Notes: a model not told the origin generated them from the letters alone. DNA of 64,000 bases from Sycobia sp. Sy_11 (GCA_018907035.1 JACCIC010000001.1:1527501-1591500), one strand, 5' to 3'. Shown: positions 35,630 through 46,953, counted from the first letter of the stretch. Made by a program: numbers and translations.

Positions 35630-36690
35630 GCAGGTAAACTGAAGTGTTTGAAAAATTAACAAAAAAAGTAGCTGGTACATCGGTAGGCGAGCGAAAGCAA
35701 GGGCAGTCAACGAGGAGCTAAGTCGACAGGCGCGTCGACTCTATCATCGGTAGGCGGCCGATTGAAGGAGAATTCCAAAGAGAAGTCAGGAAATATCGGA
35801 GTCTGATTTTACGCGTACGGTATGCGTATATGGGTCCGCAGTCTTGTAAATATTCACAGCACCAAATCGGTAGGCGGTCGTTCCAGCTTTAGTAAGGGAG
35901 TCGTCCCAAAGAAGGAAAAGGGACCGTATTGGTGTCTCAAGGAAAAGAAGGTTACGGAGCCGAGATATCGCTCGATAAAGCAACACAAATCAAGAGCAGG
36001 AAGCCGAAACCTTCGGTGAGGGTGCAGCCACCAAGGATAATTGGAGAGGTCTGCCCAAAGAGTCGAAGTTTTCGAACGGAAGTGAGGTAGTCTAATTCAG
36101 GATTAAACGGAAATTCAGGAGATAATGTTCAGCAAATGGATACTGCAGAATAACGATGGGCACCTAATCGAAAAACACAATACAAATAAAATAAGCGGCA
36201 TCCTTAATGCCTAACTATATACTTGAAAATATCATGGATGAACTACAGATATCACGCTAAGATCTCATTAATAGCTTCAATTCGAAAAGTTGACTTACAG
36301 ACATTTACAAAGTTCACGTAGACAAAATTTTATCGATCCAAACCAACATTACTTACTATATCTTTCTAAGCAGAGAAAATAAAAAATGTTTTTCGTTTAA
36401 AATTGAAGGATATCTTATAAAAAATTGTCCAACCTTGCTCGAGTCTGAAGAGAAAATTCCCTTTCAAAACCTACAGAAACTCGAAGATAATTATCTTAAC
36501 AACACTAAATATTTTGAAGAAATTACTGTAAATATAACTCCAGAAATATACAGAAATATTAAAACTAAGACATTGCAAACAAATTATTATCATTGAATGA
36601 AAAATATGAAACTCAAAGTCATATCTGATGAATATACAGGAAATTACTGACTTCTTAGTTGACTGCTATGGAAAATGTTATTGAAATTGT
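35630..36690 (+). other. Retrotransposon leader and degraded gag-like remnant
   Basis: The leader repeats ATCGGTAGGCG three times (35679-35689, 35746-35756, 35866-35876). No long frame follows. Around 36380-36470 a frame reads KKCFSFKIEGYLIKNCP, which resembles a CCHC zinc knuckle with the second Cys and the His mutated. It may be a gag or LINE ORF1 relic. It is not certain that this belongs to the same element as the LTR. Confidence 0.4.
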
Positions 36691-36691
36691 A

Positions 36692-37976
36692 TCAGGTATG
36701 TGAATAAGTCTTTCCCGTTTTTTTTCAAATTTTGAGCCTTTATTGTGAAAAAATGGTTACAAATGAATTATTGAAAGTATTGGCCATCGCTAGCTACAAC
36801 TTTTTCCCATCTTTCTGGCAACATACGAATCCCGTTGCGAAAAACTTCGACCGGTTTGGCCTCTATCCAGTCATCCACCCATTTTTTGGCTTCCTCGTAG
36901 GAATGGAAATGCTGGTCAGCCAGGCCATGCGTCATCGATCTGAAGAGATGTAATCAGACGGAGCAACGTCTGGACTATACGGCGGGTGGGGTAGGACTTC
37001 CCATTTGAGCGTTTCTAAGTATGTTTTCACCGGCGGTGCAACATGTGGGCAAGCATTGTCATGTTGCAAAATAACTTTGTCGTGCCTGTCGGAGTATTGT
37101 GGCCGTTTTTCTCGCAGTGCGCGGCTCAAACGCATCAATTGTCGTCGATAGACCTCGCCTGTGATCCTTTCATTCGGTTTCAGAAGCTCATAGCAAACCA
37201 CACCTAGCTGGTCCCACCATATACAGAGCATGAGCTTGGCGTCATGAATATTTGGCTTGGCCGTCGATGATGATGCATGGCCGGGTAGTCCCCATGATTT
37301 TCTTCGCTTCGGATTATCGTAATGTATCCACTTTTCATCGCCAGTCACGATACGATGCAGAAAACCCTTTCTTTTATGTCGCTGAAGCAGCTGTTCGCAA
37401 GTGAAAAAACGCCGTTCGACGTCTCTCAGCTTCAGTTCGTACGGCATCCAATTTCCTTGCTTTTGGATTATTCCCATGGCTTTCAAACGCTTGGAAATGG
37501 TTGTTCGGTCAACTCCCAATGCTTCAGCAAGTTCTTCTTGCGTTTGACAAGAATCTTCATCAAGCAAAGTCGCCAATTCTCGATCTTCAAAGATTTGCGG
37601 CCGCCCGGAACGCTCCTTGTCTTCCACGTCGAAATCACCGCTTTTGAAGCGTCGAAACCATCCGCGAACACTTGAATCATCGACACAACCTTCTCCATAA
37701 GCCTCCTGAAGCAATCGATGCGTCTCGGCAGCAGATTTGTTCAAATTGAACCAATAAAGTGAAACTTCCCGCAAATGACGTCGACTCGGCTCAAATTTCG
37801 ACATTTTCACGATATCAAAAATTTATGATGCGAAAAAATTTTAACTAATGTGTTAGTATGGAATTGTTGACATATGAATAAGCTTTGATTATGACATATG
37901 TAACCATTGAATACTCGCACAGTATTGGTGGCGCCATCTCTTACAAAAAACGGGATAGACTTATTCACACTCCTAA
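36692..37976 (-). mobile_element. mariner transposon, full length, mauritiana-like
   Basis: A 1285-bp element, the usual mariner size. The inverted ends share TGTGAATAAGTC and CCCGTTTTTT in matching positions (36692 onward; 37976 backward), start TCAGG/TTAGG, and each is bordered by the TA target duplication (36690-36691 and 37977-37978). It contains one 346-codon transposase frame on the minus strand with one lesion. It lies in AT-rich sequence close to the LTR remnant. Confidence 0.95.
36768..37804 (-). pseudogene. mariner transposase with a single 1-base deletion
   Basis: The frame begins MSKFEPSRRHLREVSLYWF and has the N-terminal helix-turn-helix region (SVRGWFRRFKSGDFDVEDKE, EALGVDRTTISKRL). 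The catalytic triad is present as DD34D: TGDEKWI, LQHDNACPH and YSPDVAPSDY with 34 residues between the last two Asp. Just after SDY, at about 36948, one base is missing and the frame shifts; the other frame then reads LFRSMTHGLADQHFHSYEEA and ends ASDGQYFQ with TAA at 36768-36770. Apart from that lesion the 345-residue length equals that of active mariners. The similarity to Mos1-like enzymes is from memory. Confidence 0.95.
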
Positions 37977-37978
37977 TA

Positions 37979-39106
37979 CAATATAGTATAACTCAAAACA
38001 TCACTGATCTAGGTTTTATAATCAACGACGTTATGATATTATATTAGATAGAATTTGAATTCGATAGAATTTTGAAAAAATTAAATTGATTCTGGTTCTT
38101 GTTCAGAAGATAGAAACTTCGGGGAAGAATCTCAAAATTATTATAATATACAAATTACTGGGACGTTTGAAATAATAAAGCATCAAAAGGTTAATGTTCA
38201 ATAAATTGAAATTTTAATGTATGTATAATAAGAGAATAACAGAAAAATAACAATCACCTCAGTACAGACGAGAATCGAATAATGCCTTCTGCGCTCAAAC
38301 AGCGCCCTTTATAGACTCTCTTCTTATCGCGGGTCAAATTTCGAGCGATATGCCCCATTCGTCGATCACAGCCTAAATACTTCGCGCAACCGGACGGTCG
38401 GAGAACCTGAGGTGGTAATCTGACACTGTCCATACTTCTTTCAAACTTCTCGAGATTTTCTTATAGCTAAAATGCAGTCACCTTATTTGTGAGTCTGTAG
38501 GATAGCTATTATAAAGAAAATTTCCGAATTTTCCGTCACAGCACGGATCAATTGCTTTTATGGAAGCATAACCAGTCAAACCTCTTTCGTAAAATCTCAA
38601 GATTTTCCTCCGGCCAATATTTAATTACCTTAGTTGTAAATCATATAAAGGCCAGTTTTCAGGAAAATCTTCGATTTTATCCGTCATGGTACGGATCAAG
38701 CGTATACCTTAGTTGTATACAATTTGGTGGCCTTTAACGAAGGTTTGCTCGTGATCCCGACTTCAATAATTAATTAATTTCATTTCAAATCCAATTAAAT
38801 TAATTCATTGAGTCCAATTCAAAATTTCAAATTATAGCTTATAAAATAAGATTTCAAATCGCCAACCGATGATTTCGTTAAACATTATTCAATATCTCGT
38901 ATATACTTACGTTCATTTATTAACAGTTTTTAGAATTCGTGCGGCGCCGTTTTGTCCGAGGAGATCGCATAAAATTTCTTACTCATATATTTTCCCGCGA
39001 ATATAATATTATATCAATCTTTTATTTACATTATTTCCAATCTTAAAACTAACCATTTCTGGCAATGTAATTTATAAGTATATTTAGTTACAAAAGAAAT
39101 ACTAAA

Positions 39107-39140
<34 letters not shown>

Positions 39141-39745
39141 GGCAACGCGATATTATAAACATTTCTTAAAAACTATTACGCATTATTTATATGTAACAGA
39201 TTAACAGATTAAATAATTCCAAAATCAAAATCACAAATTAATTTTAGCTTTATACTTCTACTATCTTAAACTATAAACATATAAGACTATCAGCTATAAA
39301 GAAATATGCTATTTGAAATTTGAATTCAAACAATATTAAAACATTTTACGTGGAACTAATTATAATAATAGCTACAATGGAATTGATTAATAAAAACTTT
39401 ATTCTAGAAATTATAAATGCTGAAGACTTAATACTAATTTTTACATTTAGTTTCGATTCTGTTCGTAACAATTATATTTTGAAACCCCACAAGTATTTTA
39501 AGAAAAAAGGTGAATTGTTCAAAACTTTAAACGAATTGGAAATTATTAGGAGGCGAACTTAGTTTTCGACCTTCACGTTTAGATGATGATATAAATAGTA
39601 CGAAAAGTCAGATATGTCGGATCTAGTACTTATTTTTAGTTTTCGCATTTACCACTAAAATTCAGTTAACAGGCGCCATCATTTGTGTAAACATTATAAT
39701 TTTTTGATCAGTTAAACATCAATCGTGATAAATCGTTTTTTCGAC
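37979..39745. other. Unassigned AT-rich stretch with a diverged tandem repeat
   Basis: No gene is recognised. Between about 38440 and 38700 two diverged copies of a unit of roughly 130 bp occur, each with TTCTT, a CTC-AGATTTTC motif and CCGTCA-x-G-x-ACGGATCAA. A (TA)n tract lies at 39111-39138. Confidence 0.45.
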
Positions 39746-40837
39746 ATGTCTTTTTGCACTATTTTGATTTGAAAAAAGTGTAGCAGAAACTTATCAATTG
39801 CTTCAAGAATATTATGGCAAACGAGCTCCATTGCTTACAACATGTAAAGAGTGGTTTCAGCGGTTTAGAAGTGGAGATACTGATGTTAATGACAAAGAAC
39901 GTTCTGGACAACCGAACAAGTTTGAAGGTGGTGAATTGCAAGCATTGTGGGACGAAAAGTCAGCTTAAACAGATAAAAAACTCGCTAATAAGTTAGGAGT
40001 CAGTGACAGCGCAGTTGGTAAATATTTACATGCGATGGGAAAGATTCATAAAGACAGAAAATGGACGTTACACAATTGGTCCGAAAGTACCATTATGAAT
40101 CGATACAACATCGCACTGTCATTGCTCTCCAGGCAAAAAAAGAAGAGATTTCTGTGGGGTATTGTGAGTGGTGGTCGAATGTGGATATACTATTGCGACG
40201 GCCAAAAACATGGCCGCGCAAATTCGTTTGAAACAGAAAATCCACTACACGAAATATACCGCGCACACATATTAAAATTAAAATTCTTGAGATTGTCGTA
40301 CATCTAATTTGGTGGATGTACTTTACATACATACACGGACTTAGATGTATATACGCCATGAGAAATAATATTAAACATCACTAGAAATAATATATTAAAT
40401 ATATTATTTCTACAAATATAAAATTAAAACTTGCGTATACACGAAATAAATACCGAAAACCGGGCAAAGGTCGCGACGTATACTGGAGAAGGTAGTCGTC
40501 GCAACTGCCGAAACTCGAACAAATAGAGAGAGAACGCCACATCTAGTCTCTCTCTCTACTACTAATCTTAAGTACAGAGTATGCCGTAGAGGGGATACAC
40601 TGCGCGCGGCAAGAGAGAGCGCGTTCAATGTATTAGACCGGCGGCCGCTATCCCCTCTAATACGCGCCGCACACATACTACTGTACGCTCTTGTCGAACG
40701 GCACGCGCCAGCAGCGAATACTACGGACACACAAGCCTTATACTGGCGCGCGCATTCCAGTATATATAGCGGGTATTCGAAAACAAATTCACTCGCTGTA
40801 TTTAATTAAAGTAATTAAATTAAAATATAAATGATAC

Positions 40838-40891
<54 letters not shown>

Positions 40892-41022
40892 CATACATGT
40901 ATATGTACATATACACTAGTATACGTGTAGACAATTATTGTACGCAGCACAGTGGCTGCAAATATAAACAATAAGTATTATTAAATTAAACGAGCGGCGA
41001 CGGAATTATCTGATTATTTCGA

Positions 41023-41030
41023 TATAAAAG
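41023..41030 (+). promoter_or_regulatory. TATA box of the solo LTR
   Basis: TATAAAAG, 100 bases upstream of AATAAA, in the position expected for the LTR core promoter. A transcription start near 41050 is inferred, not seen. Confidence 0.6.
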
Positions 41031-41129
41031 GGCCTGCAAAAGGCAAAATCGACAGTTCGCCCGGTGAACCAACTGCCCCGAAGTTGATTCACACGAACTC
41101 TCCCCAGAGCTATAATTTATTCAGAGCTC

Positions 41130-41135
41130 AATAAA
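41130..41135 (+). terminator. Polyadenylation signal of the solo LTR
   Basis: AATAAA within GAGCTCAATAAACTCC, between the TATA box and the hairpin array, as expected at the end of R. Confidence 0.6.
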
Positions 41136-41158
41136 CTCCTTCTTGAAAATCCTGTCCG

Positions 41159-41508
41159 AAATTATTAGCTTGATCTCTGTTGTGAGGCGCTCCTCAAAAG
41201 ACAGACGGTTAATAATTTTACCTTTCCTAAGTAAACGTGATCCTGGTTGCGAGGCGCTCCTCAAAAGACCAGCAGTTTACTTATCCTTTACATTTACTTA
41301 TTTTTCCGAAATTATTAGCTTAATCTCTGTTGCGAGGCGCTCCTCAAAAGACAGACGGCTAATAATTTTACCTATTCTTCAGTAAACGTGATCCTGGTTG
41401 CGAGGCGCTCCTCAAAAGACCAGCAGTTTACTTATCCCGACTAGTAATCTTCCCCTTAGCTCTTGATCCTGGTTGCGAGGCGCTCCTCAAAAGACCAGTG
41501 GAGTTAAG
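41159..41508 (+). repeat. Array of five nested hairpins with covarying stems
   Basis: GAGGCGCTCCTCAAAAGAC occurs five times. GAGG-CGCT-CCTC forms an identical tip each time. A middle stem alternates between TCTGT/ACAGA (copies 1 and 3) and CTGGT/ACCAG (copies 2, 4 and 5). The outer stems are AAATTATTA/TAATAATTT (41159-41167 with 41210-41218), TAAGTAAAC/GTTTACTTA (41228-41236 with 41275-41283), AAATTATTAGC/GCTAATAATTT (41309-41319 with 41358-41368), AGTAAAC/GTTTACT (41381-41387 with 41426-41432) and CTTAGCTC/GAGTTAAG with one G-U (41455-41462 with 41501-41508). Copies 1-2 and 3-4 form a two-unit higher-order repeat of 150 bp. The array would lie in U5 of the element's RNA. Confidence 0.9.
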
Positions 41509-42278
41509 CTTACCTTGTTCTATCCTATTTTTAGAATCTACCTGTCTCGTTTCGTTAATTCCCCGCGTGGAAAATAACACCGGGTATCCGTGCGGTAAAT
41601 AGCGCCGGATATTATAGACATCGCGGAAAATAACGCGAAATTAGTTTAAGAATTATATATATAGATCTAGTTTTAAAATTACTTTCTTATTAATTATTTT
41701 GTGTTTATTTATTTGTTCCAGAACACCTTGCAAATAGAAGGGGGTTGTAGAAATAAATGCTACGTTATTATTTTTATATAAAAATATACTGTGTTCTTGT
41801 ATAATTATTTTCCTGAACCGCCGTCCGATCCTGAAAAACTGCCTACCCTCTAAAACTACCCTGGGAAAATACCGCGTAGACTATCCCGAGGGGGATAGGA
41901 ACATTACACTATGATAATTCTAAGCGCAAAAGGCACGGGTGGACCCAGGGCAACTGTCCATATCGACACTAAAACGGAACATCGACGGCCAAAAGGTATT
42001 GCTATGCATTTGGTGGGATCAAGAGGGTGTGCTGTACTACGAATTGCTAAAACCGAATGAAACCGTCACTACTGAGGTATACAAACGCTAGCTCAATGAT
42101 TTGCAACAAAAATTGATCGAACATAGATCAGCAATCGCGAACAATAGGCGCAAAGTCATTCGCTTACATGACAACGCTCGGCCACATGTTGCGAATGTCT
42201 TTAAAAACATCCTGTTGGAGCTCCAATGGGAAGTGTTGCGACACCCAGTATACTGGTCAGGCATATTCTGATTGACGA

Positions 42279-42630
42279 ACTGTTCCTCTGCGCCTGAAAG
42301 TATTGGGATTCATTCAAAACATTGGAAACTGGATGCTCTACGAATTGAAGCCGAGAGACGTTGAACGGCGATTTTGTATGTCTGAAATTGTACTGCAGCG
42401 GTATAAAAATAAATTGTTTTTGCATCGTATTGTCATTGGTGGTGAAAAATGAATTTATTATGGTAACCCTAAACGCAGAAAATCTTCTAAAAAGCCTGGT
42501 GACACCACTCAACAAACACGGAAACGAAATGTTCACGTAAATAAGGTCATTCTCTGTATATGGTGGGATCCAAAGAGTTTCGCATACTACGACCTGCTTC
42601 CGAGTATTCAAACCATCAAAGGTCCATTGC
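42279..42630 (+). pseudogene. Third mariner transposase fragment
   Basis: A frame reading TVPLRLKVLGFIQNIGNWML, YELKPRDVERRF, LFLHRIVIGGEK, a TGA in place of Trp, IYYGNPKRRKSSKKPGD and VILCIWWDP matches the middle of mariner transposase. It restarts at an earlier point of the protein than where the previous copy stops, so it is a separate insertion or rearranged copy. The first catalytic Asp is replaced (GGEK for GDEK). No inverted ends could be assigned. Confidence 0.85.
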
Positions 42631-42769
42631 ATTGAACCTAACTTATTGCAAAACTTAATGCAGAACGCTCTTACGGGAATATGTTTCATTTCAGTACAGG
42701 GAATCAAAAATTGGCTCTATACATTCTCGGGTACATACCAGTTACATCCAGTTTTGAATGGGATCGGAC

Positions 42770-43020
42770 ATAATAAGATATTTTTCATTATTTGTATTTA
42801 TATTTTCTACAGGTGTGTCTACTTCTATTAGCATAGTAGTTTTGTCTACTTCTATTAGCATAGTAGGAAGGGATCCACCCTTTTAAGTTGAATGATTTTC
42901 TTGATTTTGAGTAAACAATTTCGATGAGTGATTTGTAGGAGATGTATTTTATTTTGTCTGACCTGCATTGGTTAACTAATTTTGAGAATTCTAATTTTAC
43001 GCTTTTTCATATGTTATATA
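42770..43020. repeat. Dispersed repeat, copy 1
   Basis: The order of motifs ATATTTTTCATTAT, TTTATTTTGTCT-ACC-G-(C/T)-TTGGTTA, and ATTTTGAGAATT recurs at 56139-57070 in the same order and strand with larger spacing there. No coding function is seen. Confidence 0.6.
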
Positions 43021-44597
43021 GAAAATAATCTAACAATTCTAATTCTTATTATAATTACAAATATTTTCTAGCGTATTAGAAGTCTTAAAGAAGATTATGC
43101 AAAGAAAGTGTCAAGTTTGTTAATGAAAAATTTTCGTTCACTCAAATACGCAATTTATTCTTTTATCACGCTCATTTATTAAAAATGTCATAGGAATCCT
43201 ATGTAATTACTTATAATTTGCTTTAGCGTCCTCTTACCTAAAATTTTTTTTGTAATTCTTTTTAAATTATGAAATATAATTAAGAAAAAATATATAGAGC
43301 AAAATGAATTTGAATAAAATTAATTGAAAATTTTTCTTACATTTTTGTTATTGCTTTTCACTAATGGAAATTTTAAATAATTAACTGTTCAGAAATTTCA
43401 ATAAATAATTTATGATTTAATTAGAACTTATCTAATAGAAATCCAGTGGAAAAGAGAGCCCATGCCTTGGTTGCGCTCACGCTTTTATAGATTGCTCCCT
43501 GCCTCGATTGCAACCGCTTCTGAAAAAATTGAAAGCTGCATTTGAACTTTCGATGCTTTTCACCTCGCAGCCTTTCGGTCCGGAATACACCAAACCTTAA
43601 TGGAATCTTTCTCTATCTTATACAGTTGATGTTTTTATCTCTATAATTTTATAGAGTTTTCAGCTTTCGAAAATTTTCAGATTTTTCACCAGGGAAAAAC
43701 ATGCAGTCTACTACAGGTTTCGTAAACCTTTAGTTTTTCGGCATGGTACCGGCGTGTCGAATTGCATGTTTTTACTTATGAAAAAAATGGTATTTTCCAT
43801 TCACAGTACTGTATAAAAGTGTTGCATCCCGAAAATATTTCATACTTCTTTCATATTATATTAATTTGTATTTTTAAAACATTTACGAAATTTTCCACTG
43901 TCTTTCTGTACAAACATTTGACAGTGTTAAATTTTATCAAAATTTATCAAAATTTATCAAAATTTTTGTTCACATTTATCTTTTATTTCAAATCTCTATG
44001 GATACGTAATATAGTCTTTTATTTATTTACTTTTTTAAAAATTTTTTATTATTATAATTATAATTTAAACGCAATTATTACAACTATATATATTAAAAGT
44101 AAATGATTAAATTCGCAAATGTATTTAAAAAACCCTATTAATTTAAATCCCTTAACCTATATTTAAATATATAAACATATTACAAAAACAAAGGAACGCC
44201 TTCTTTAAATTTAAGATTTCAATGACCGCAGGACATTTAAATTTGCTCTTCGCAATGGTTTTATCATCTATTTGAAATTACGAAAATATATACATATATA
44301 GAATTAATAACAAAATCACGATAAATTAAATACATTATATTTTTTATTTTATTTATACTTATTAAACAAATTAATTTTATAACTAATATTAAATAATTCA
44401 AAGGAGTCGGTGACAGTTATATTTATGAGTGTTTTCTCTTTGTAGAATTAGCTATATCATAGATTATAAAGTTTGTAGATGTCAATAATTTTATTATAAA
44501 ATAAAAAGCATAGTTTTCGGTATATAAAAGTAATTAGCGTTTATATTACAGTGTATCACTATTTAGTAAGCAATTTATTAATCATATGTAGATATAA
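43021..44597. other. AT-rich stretch, nothing recognised
   Basis: The 114-codon open frame at 43762-44106 has no known domain and AT-driven composition. A short triple repeat of AAAATTTATC occurs near 43935-43970. Confidence 0.5.
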
Positions 44598-45371
44598 TTA
44601 AAGTCTTGGAAATTCAGGATAAAAAAGGTCTTTGTATGGATTACAAGTAAACATATCAAGTCTCTGTTGCCGTGGATCGCAGTTTACTAAAGTATTCCTT
44701 TTATCGTAGCATATCCCAATTTCCAAAAAGTATTGCGTCTCAGAATTCTAAAATAAGATATGTAAATCAAATTGAAGTGAATGTGTGTAAATTAGATAAT
44801 GGACATATGTAAATAAATTTAAGAAATTTATTATACCGGAGGAGAGAAACAATTTATATGAAATCGCTTTCCTACAAGGCGTCCAATAGCATCGACAATA
44901 TGATCCTACGTGTAACTATGGCCTGGATGAATATCGTGTTGAGGAAGCAGTTCTCCAATATTTTTTTTTTGCCATAATTGTATAGTTGTACCGAAATAAT
45001 AATAATCGTGCATATCAACGCACGATCCGGTTGTATTGAATTCTAATGCCCAAATTTCTTCATCTGGTACATTTAGTTTTACACTTGGCCATAGTTTGTT
45101 CAAATATTTTTTGATATTTGGATGCATCATACTTCCTATGTAATAAAATTTAGTTCCATATACATTTGTGCAATCATCCATGTGCTCACCATTCTCATTA
45201 TAAGCCCAAAATTTATTTACAATCCAATCATCTTGATATTTCGTCCAATGATTTGTTACATATTGCAAAAATTCAACGTCGTTGGTGTTCAAGTCTCGTC
45301 CATGTTGCGCGAAAAATGAAGTTACGGGCGAATGCTGATAGAGAGCCACTTTTCGCCACGCACGCACTATT
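44598..45371 (-). pseudogene. RNase T2-family gene with degraded active site and an in-frame stop
   Basis: Two exons are read on the minus strand: 45371-44837 and, after an 89-base intron (donor GTATAA, acceptor TTTTAG), 44747-44598 with a TAA stop. The frame matches the RNase T2 fold: FLQYVTNHW, the place of active-site motif 1 (WIVNKFW for the usual WTIHGLW), NIKKYLNKLWPSV, motif 2 (EEIWALEFNTTGSC for FWxHEWxKHGTC), YYYFGTTIQLW, IHPGHSY, then DAIGRLVGKRFHINC, LEIGICYD and LVNCDP. Both catalytic His are replaced; the Glu is kept. A TAG lies at 44906-44908, yet similarity continues past it. The upstream exons, including any signal peptide, are not resolved. It is either a pseudogene or a noncatalytic member with a recent stop. 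Confidence 0.82.
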
Positions 45372-46640
45372 CTGAATCAATCATATCACTTTCAAAACAG
45401 TATTATTAGCCAGTGCAAAATGCTATATAATATTTTACTACTTACCCTGGAACTGAATGACAGACAGATATGAGAGAGAATCATATAAGATATTTGAACA
45501 TTTTGAAATCAACATCTTCTATTACCAAATTAATTTAAAGTATATCTATTGACGTTCAAAGATTAGAATTCTAGAATTTCTCTTATTTTGAAGAATTACA
45601 TTCTGGACTATTATAAACATGAGTTGATAGATTTTATATTAATTCTCGCAACCAATGAGATCTGTAGTTCATATATGTACATAAATTTAACGAAGCATAG
45701 AACTTATCAAGTAGAAGATAACTTATATCAATACATATTTCAAGGTACACAATTTAATTTTTATATTACGTAAATGTGTATTAGTTGGAATAATATAATC
45801 ATATGTTTCCAAGGTGACTTCAATGTATGCTGTAGTAGTAAATGAGGGCATTGTGAGAAGACCAATTCATTTTAATTAAAAAATATAGATTAACTACCGA
45901 ACCATAGGAGAGTCAGAGAAGGAAATCTTTCAACCTCTTATTAATTATTTTTATTTCAAAATTAGTTTGTCTCAATTTCTTCTATTTTTTGAAATTTACG
46001 TGTAATAATAATAATGGCACATTTTATTTCTACTCGAACAGAATTCAAATTGTATTTATATTTTTTAATAAGCATTCTCCGTCTTGGCTCTACTAAGATA
46101 ATATTGTAACAGAAACAGGTATTAAATAATATCTAAGTGAAAATACTCGTATGTGTAAATCTAGATTGATGTAGATCATTTTATCAGATGATAATATAGA
46201 TCAAATTAAATCCAACTAGAAAATCATCATAGAACAGTCTAAATTTTGTTTCAAACCTTTATGTCATAGTGCTCGTACCTTCCTGTTTGCGATATAATAT
46301 GTCCGCGTAGAAGTAAAACCTATTTTTTGTATTTGCTCGCAGAATGCGACTCTGGGTGTTTTTTTTTTGTGCAGTACGGTAAAAAAGTTATTACATGATA
46401 ATTTTCGTAAAATTATAAATCGTTCTGCTTTGTACGTAGTAAATTATTTTTATAAAAATGTTTTGCGAAAAAGATAATATTTCAGAATGAATAAAACTTG
46501 TTTTTTTATTCTCTGAGAATAAAGCAAATTGTATTTCTGATTTCCCAATACTTTAAAATTCGCATATGATTGCCGACATGATAAATAATGGAATCGTAAA
46601 TCCATTTCTAAGTATTTAAATATTGGATCCTGGGCTTTAT
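45372..46640. other. AT-rich stretch, upstream exons of the RNase T2 gene not resolved
   Basis: A possible donor, CCAGG/GTAAGT on the minus strand near 45445, is the best candidate for the preceding exon, but its frame cannot be fixed. Otherwise nothing is recognised. Confidence 0.4.
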
Positions 46641-46953
46641 TACTGGTGTGACGTCCCGCACTATATATACGTACTCATATATAATGACGAGTGCCCACCC
46701 GGTTCTATGCGCGAGGATTTGCTTCCGCTAAAGACCGGTCAGTAATTTTCCCCTATTTTTGGCCCAGTCTCTCGACTACTAGCCAGGGATGTGGGGCCGG
46801 TGAGCCGAGGTGTATTTTTGGATGGATACCGAACCTAGGCAGTATTGGCCGATCTGTAAATCGCGAGTTTACTACCTAATTCATTATTTGACTTCGTCTA
46901 TATTTCCCCGTACTAAGATTCTTTTCCCACAGTCTTGTCTACCAGGACGAAAG
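46640..46953 (+). other. Possible LTR promoter region
   Basis: A CpG-bearing segment begins GTGTGACGTCCCGCAC with CTATATATAC close behind, a TATA-like site, and leads into the minisatellite. The layout (TATA, then a hairpin-forming tandem array) resembles the solo LTR at 40194. The ends were not found, so this is only a suggestion. Confidence 0.3.

Larger units (their letters stand above)
40194..41908 (+). mobile_element. Solo LTR (1715 bp) inserted in the mariner relic
   Basis: The segment starts TGCGACGG and ends CATTACA (TG...CA) and is bordered on both sides by CTAT (40190-40193 and 41909-41912). Removing it and one CTAT joins the mariner frame exactly, WIYY to DNSKRKRHGW, which proves the boundaries. 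Within it are a TATA box at 41023-41030, AATAAA at 41130-41135 and an array of hairpins downstream of it. These fit U3, R and U5 of a retrotransposon LTR. The 4-bp duplication is typical of Ty3/gypsy-type integrases, but the family is not established. A (TA)n tract lies at 40841-40886. Confidence 0.85.
39746..42262 (+). pseudogene. Old mariner transposase, interrupted by a solo LTR
   Basis: Before the insertion the frame reads LKKSVAETYQLLQEYYGK, then WFQRFRSGDTDVNDKERSGQ, an in-frame TAA near 39966, KLGVSDSAVGKYLHAMGKIH and VSGGRMWIYY, where the first catalytic Asp region (normally GDEKW) is lost. After the insertion it resumes DNSKRKRHGW, then KVLLCIWWDQEGVLYYELLK, a TAG codon, and VIRLHDNARPHVANVF with the second catalytic Asp. 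It breaks after LQWEVLRHPVYW, where the third Asp region (YSPD) is degraded. The coding segments are 39746-40193 and 41909-42262. This is a distinct, older copy from the mariner at 36692. Confidence 0.9.

Noticed and set aside
41143..41520. CRISPR-like array (regular GAGGCGCTCCTC repeats with spacers)
   Set aside because: The spacers are themselves repeated and base-paired, the host is an insect, and the array is inside an LTR; it is a hairpin tandem repeat.
43762..44106. 114-codon open frame rich in Phe and Ile
   Set aside because: AT-driven composition; no domain and no neighbours to support it.
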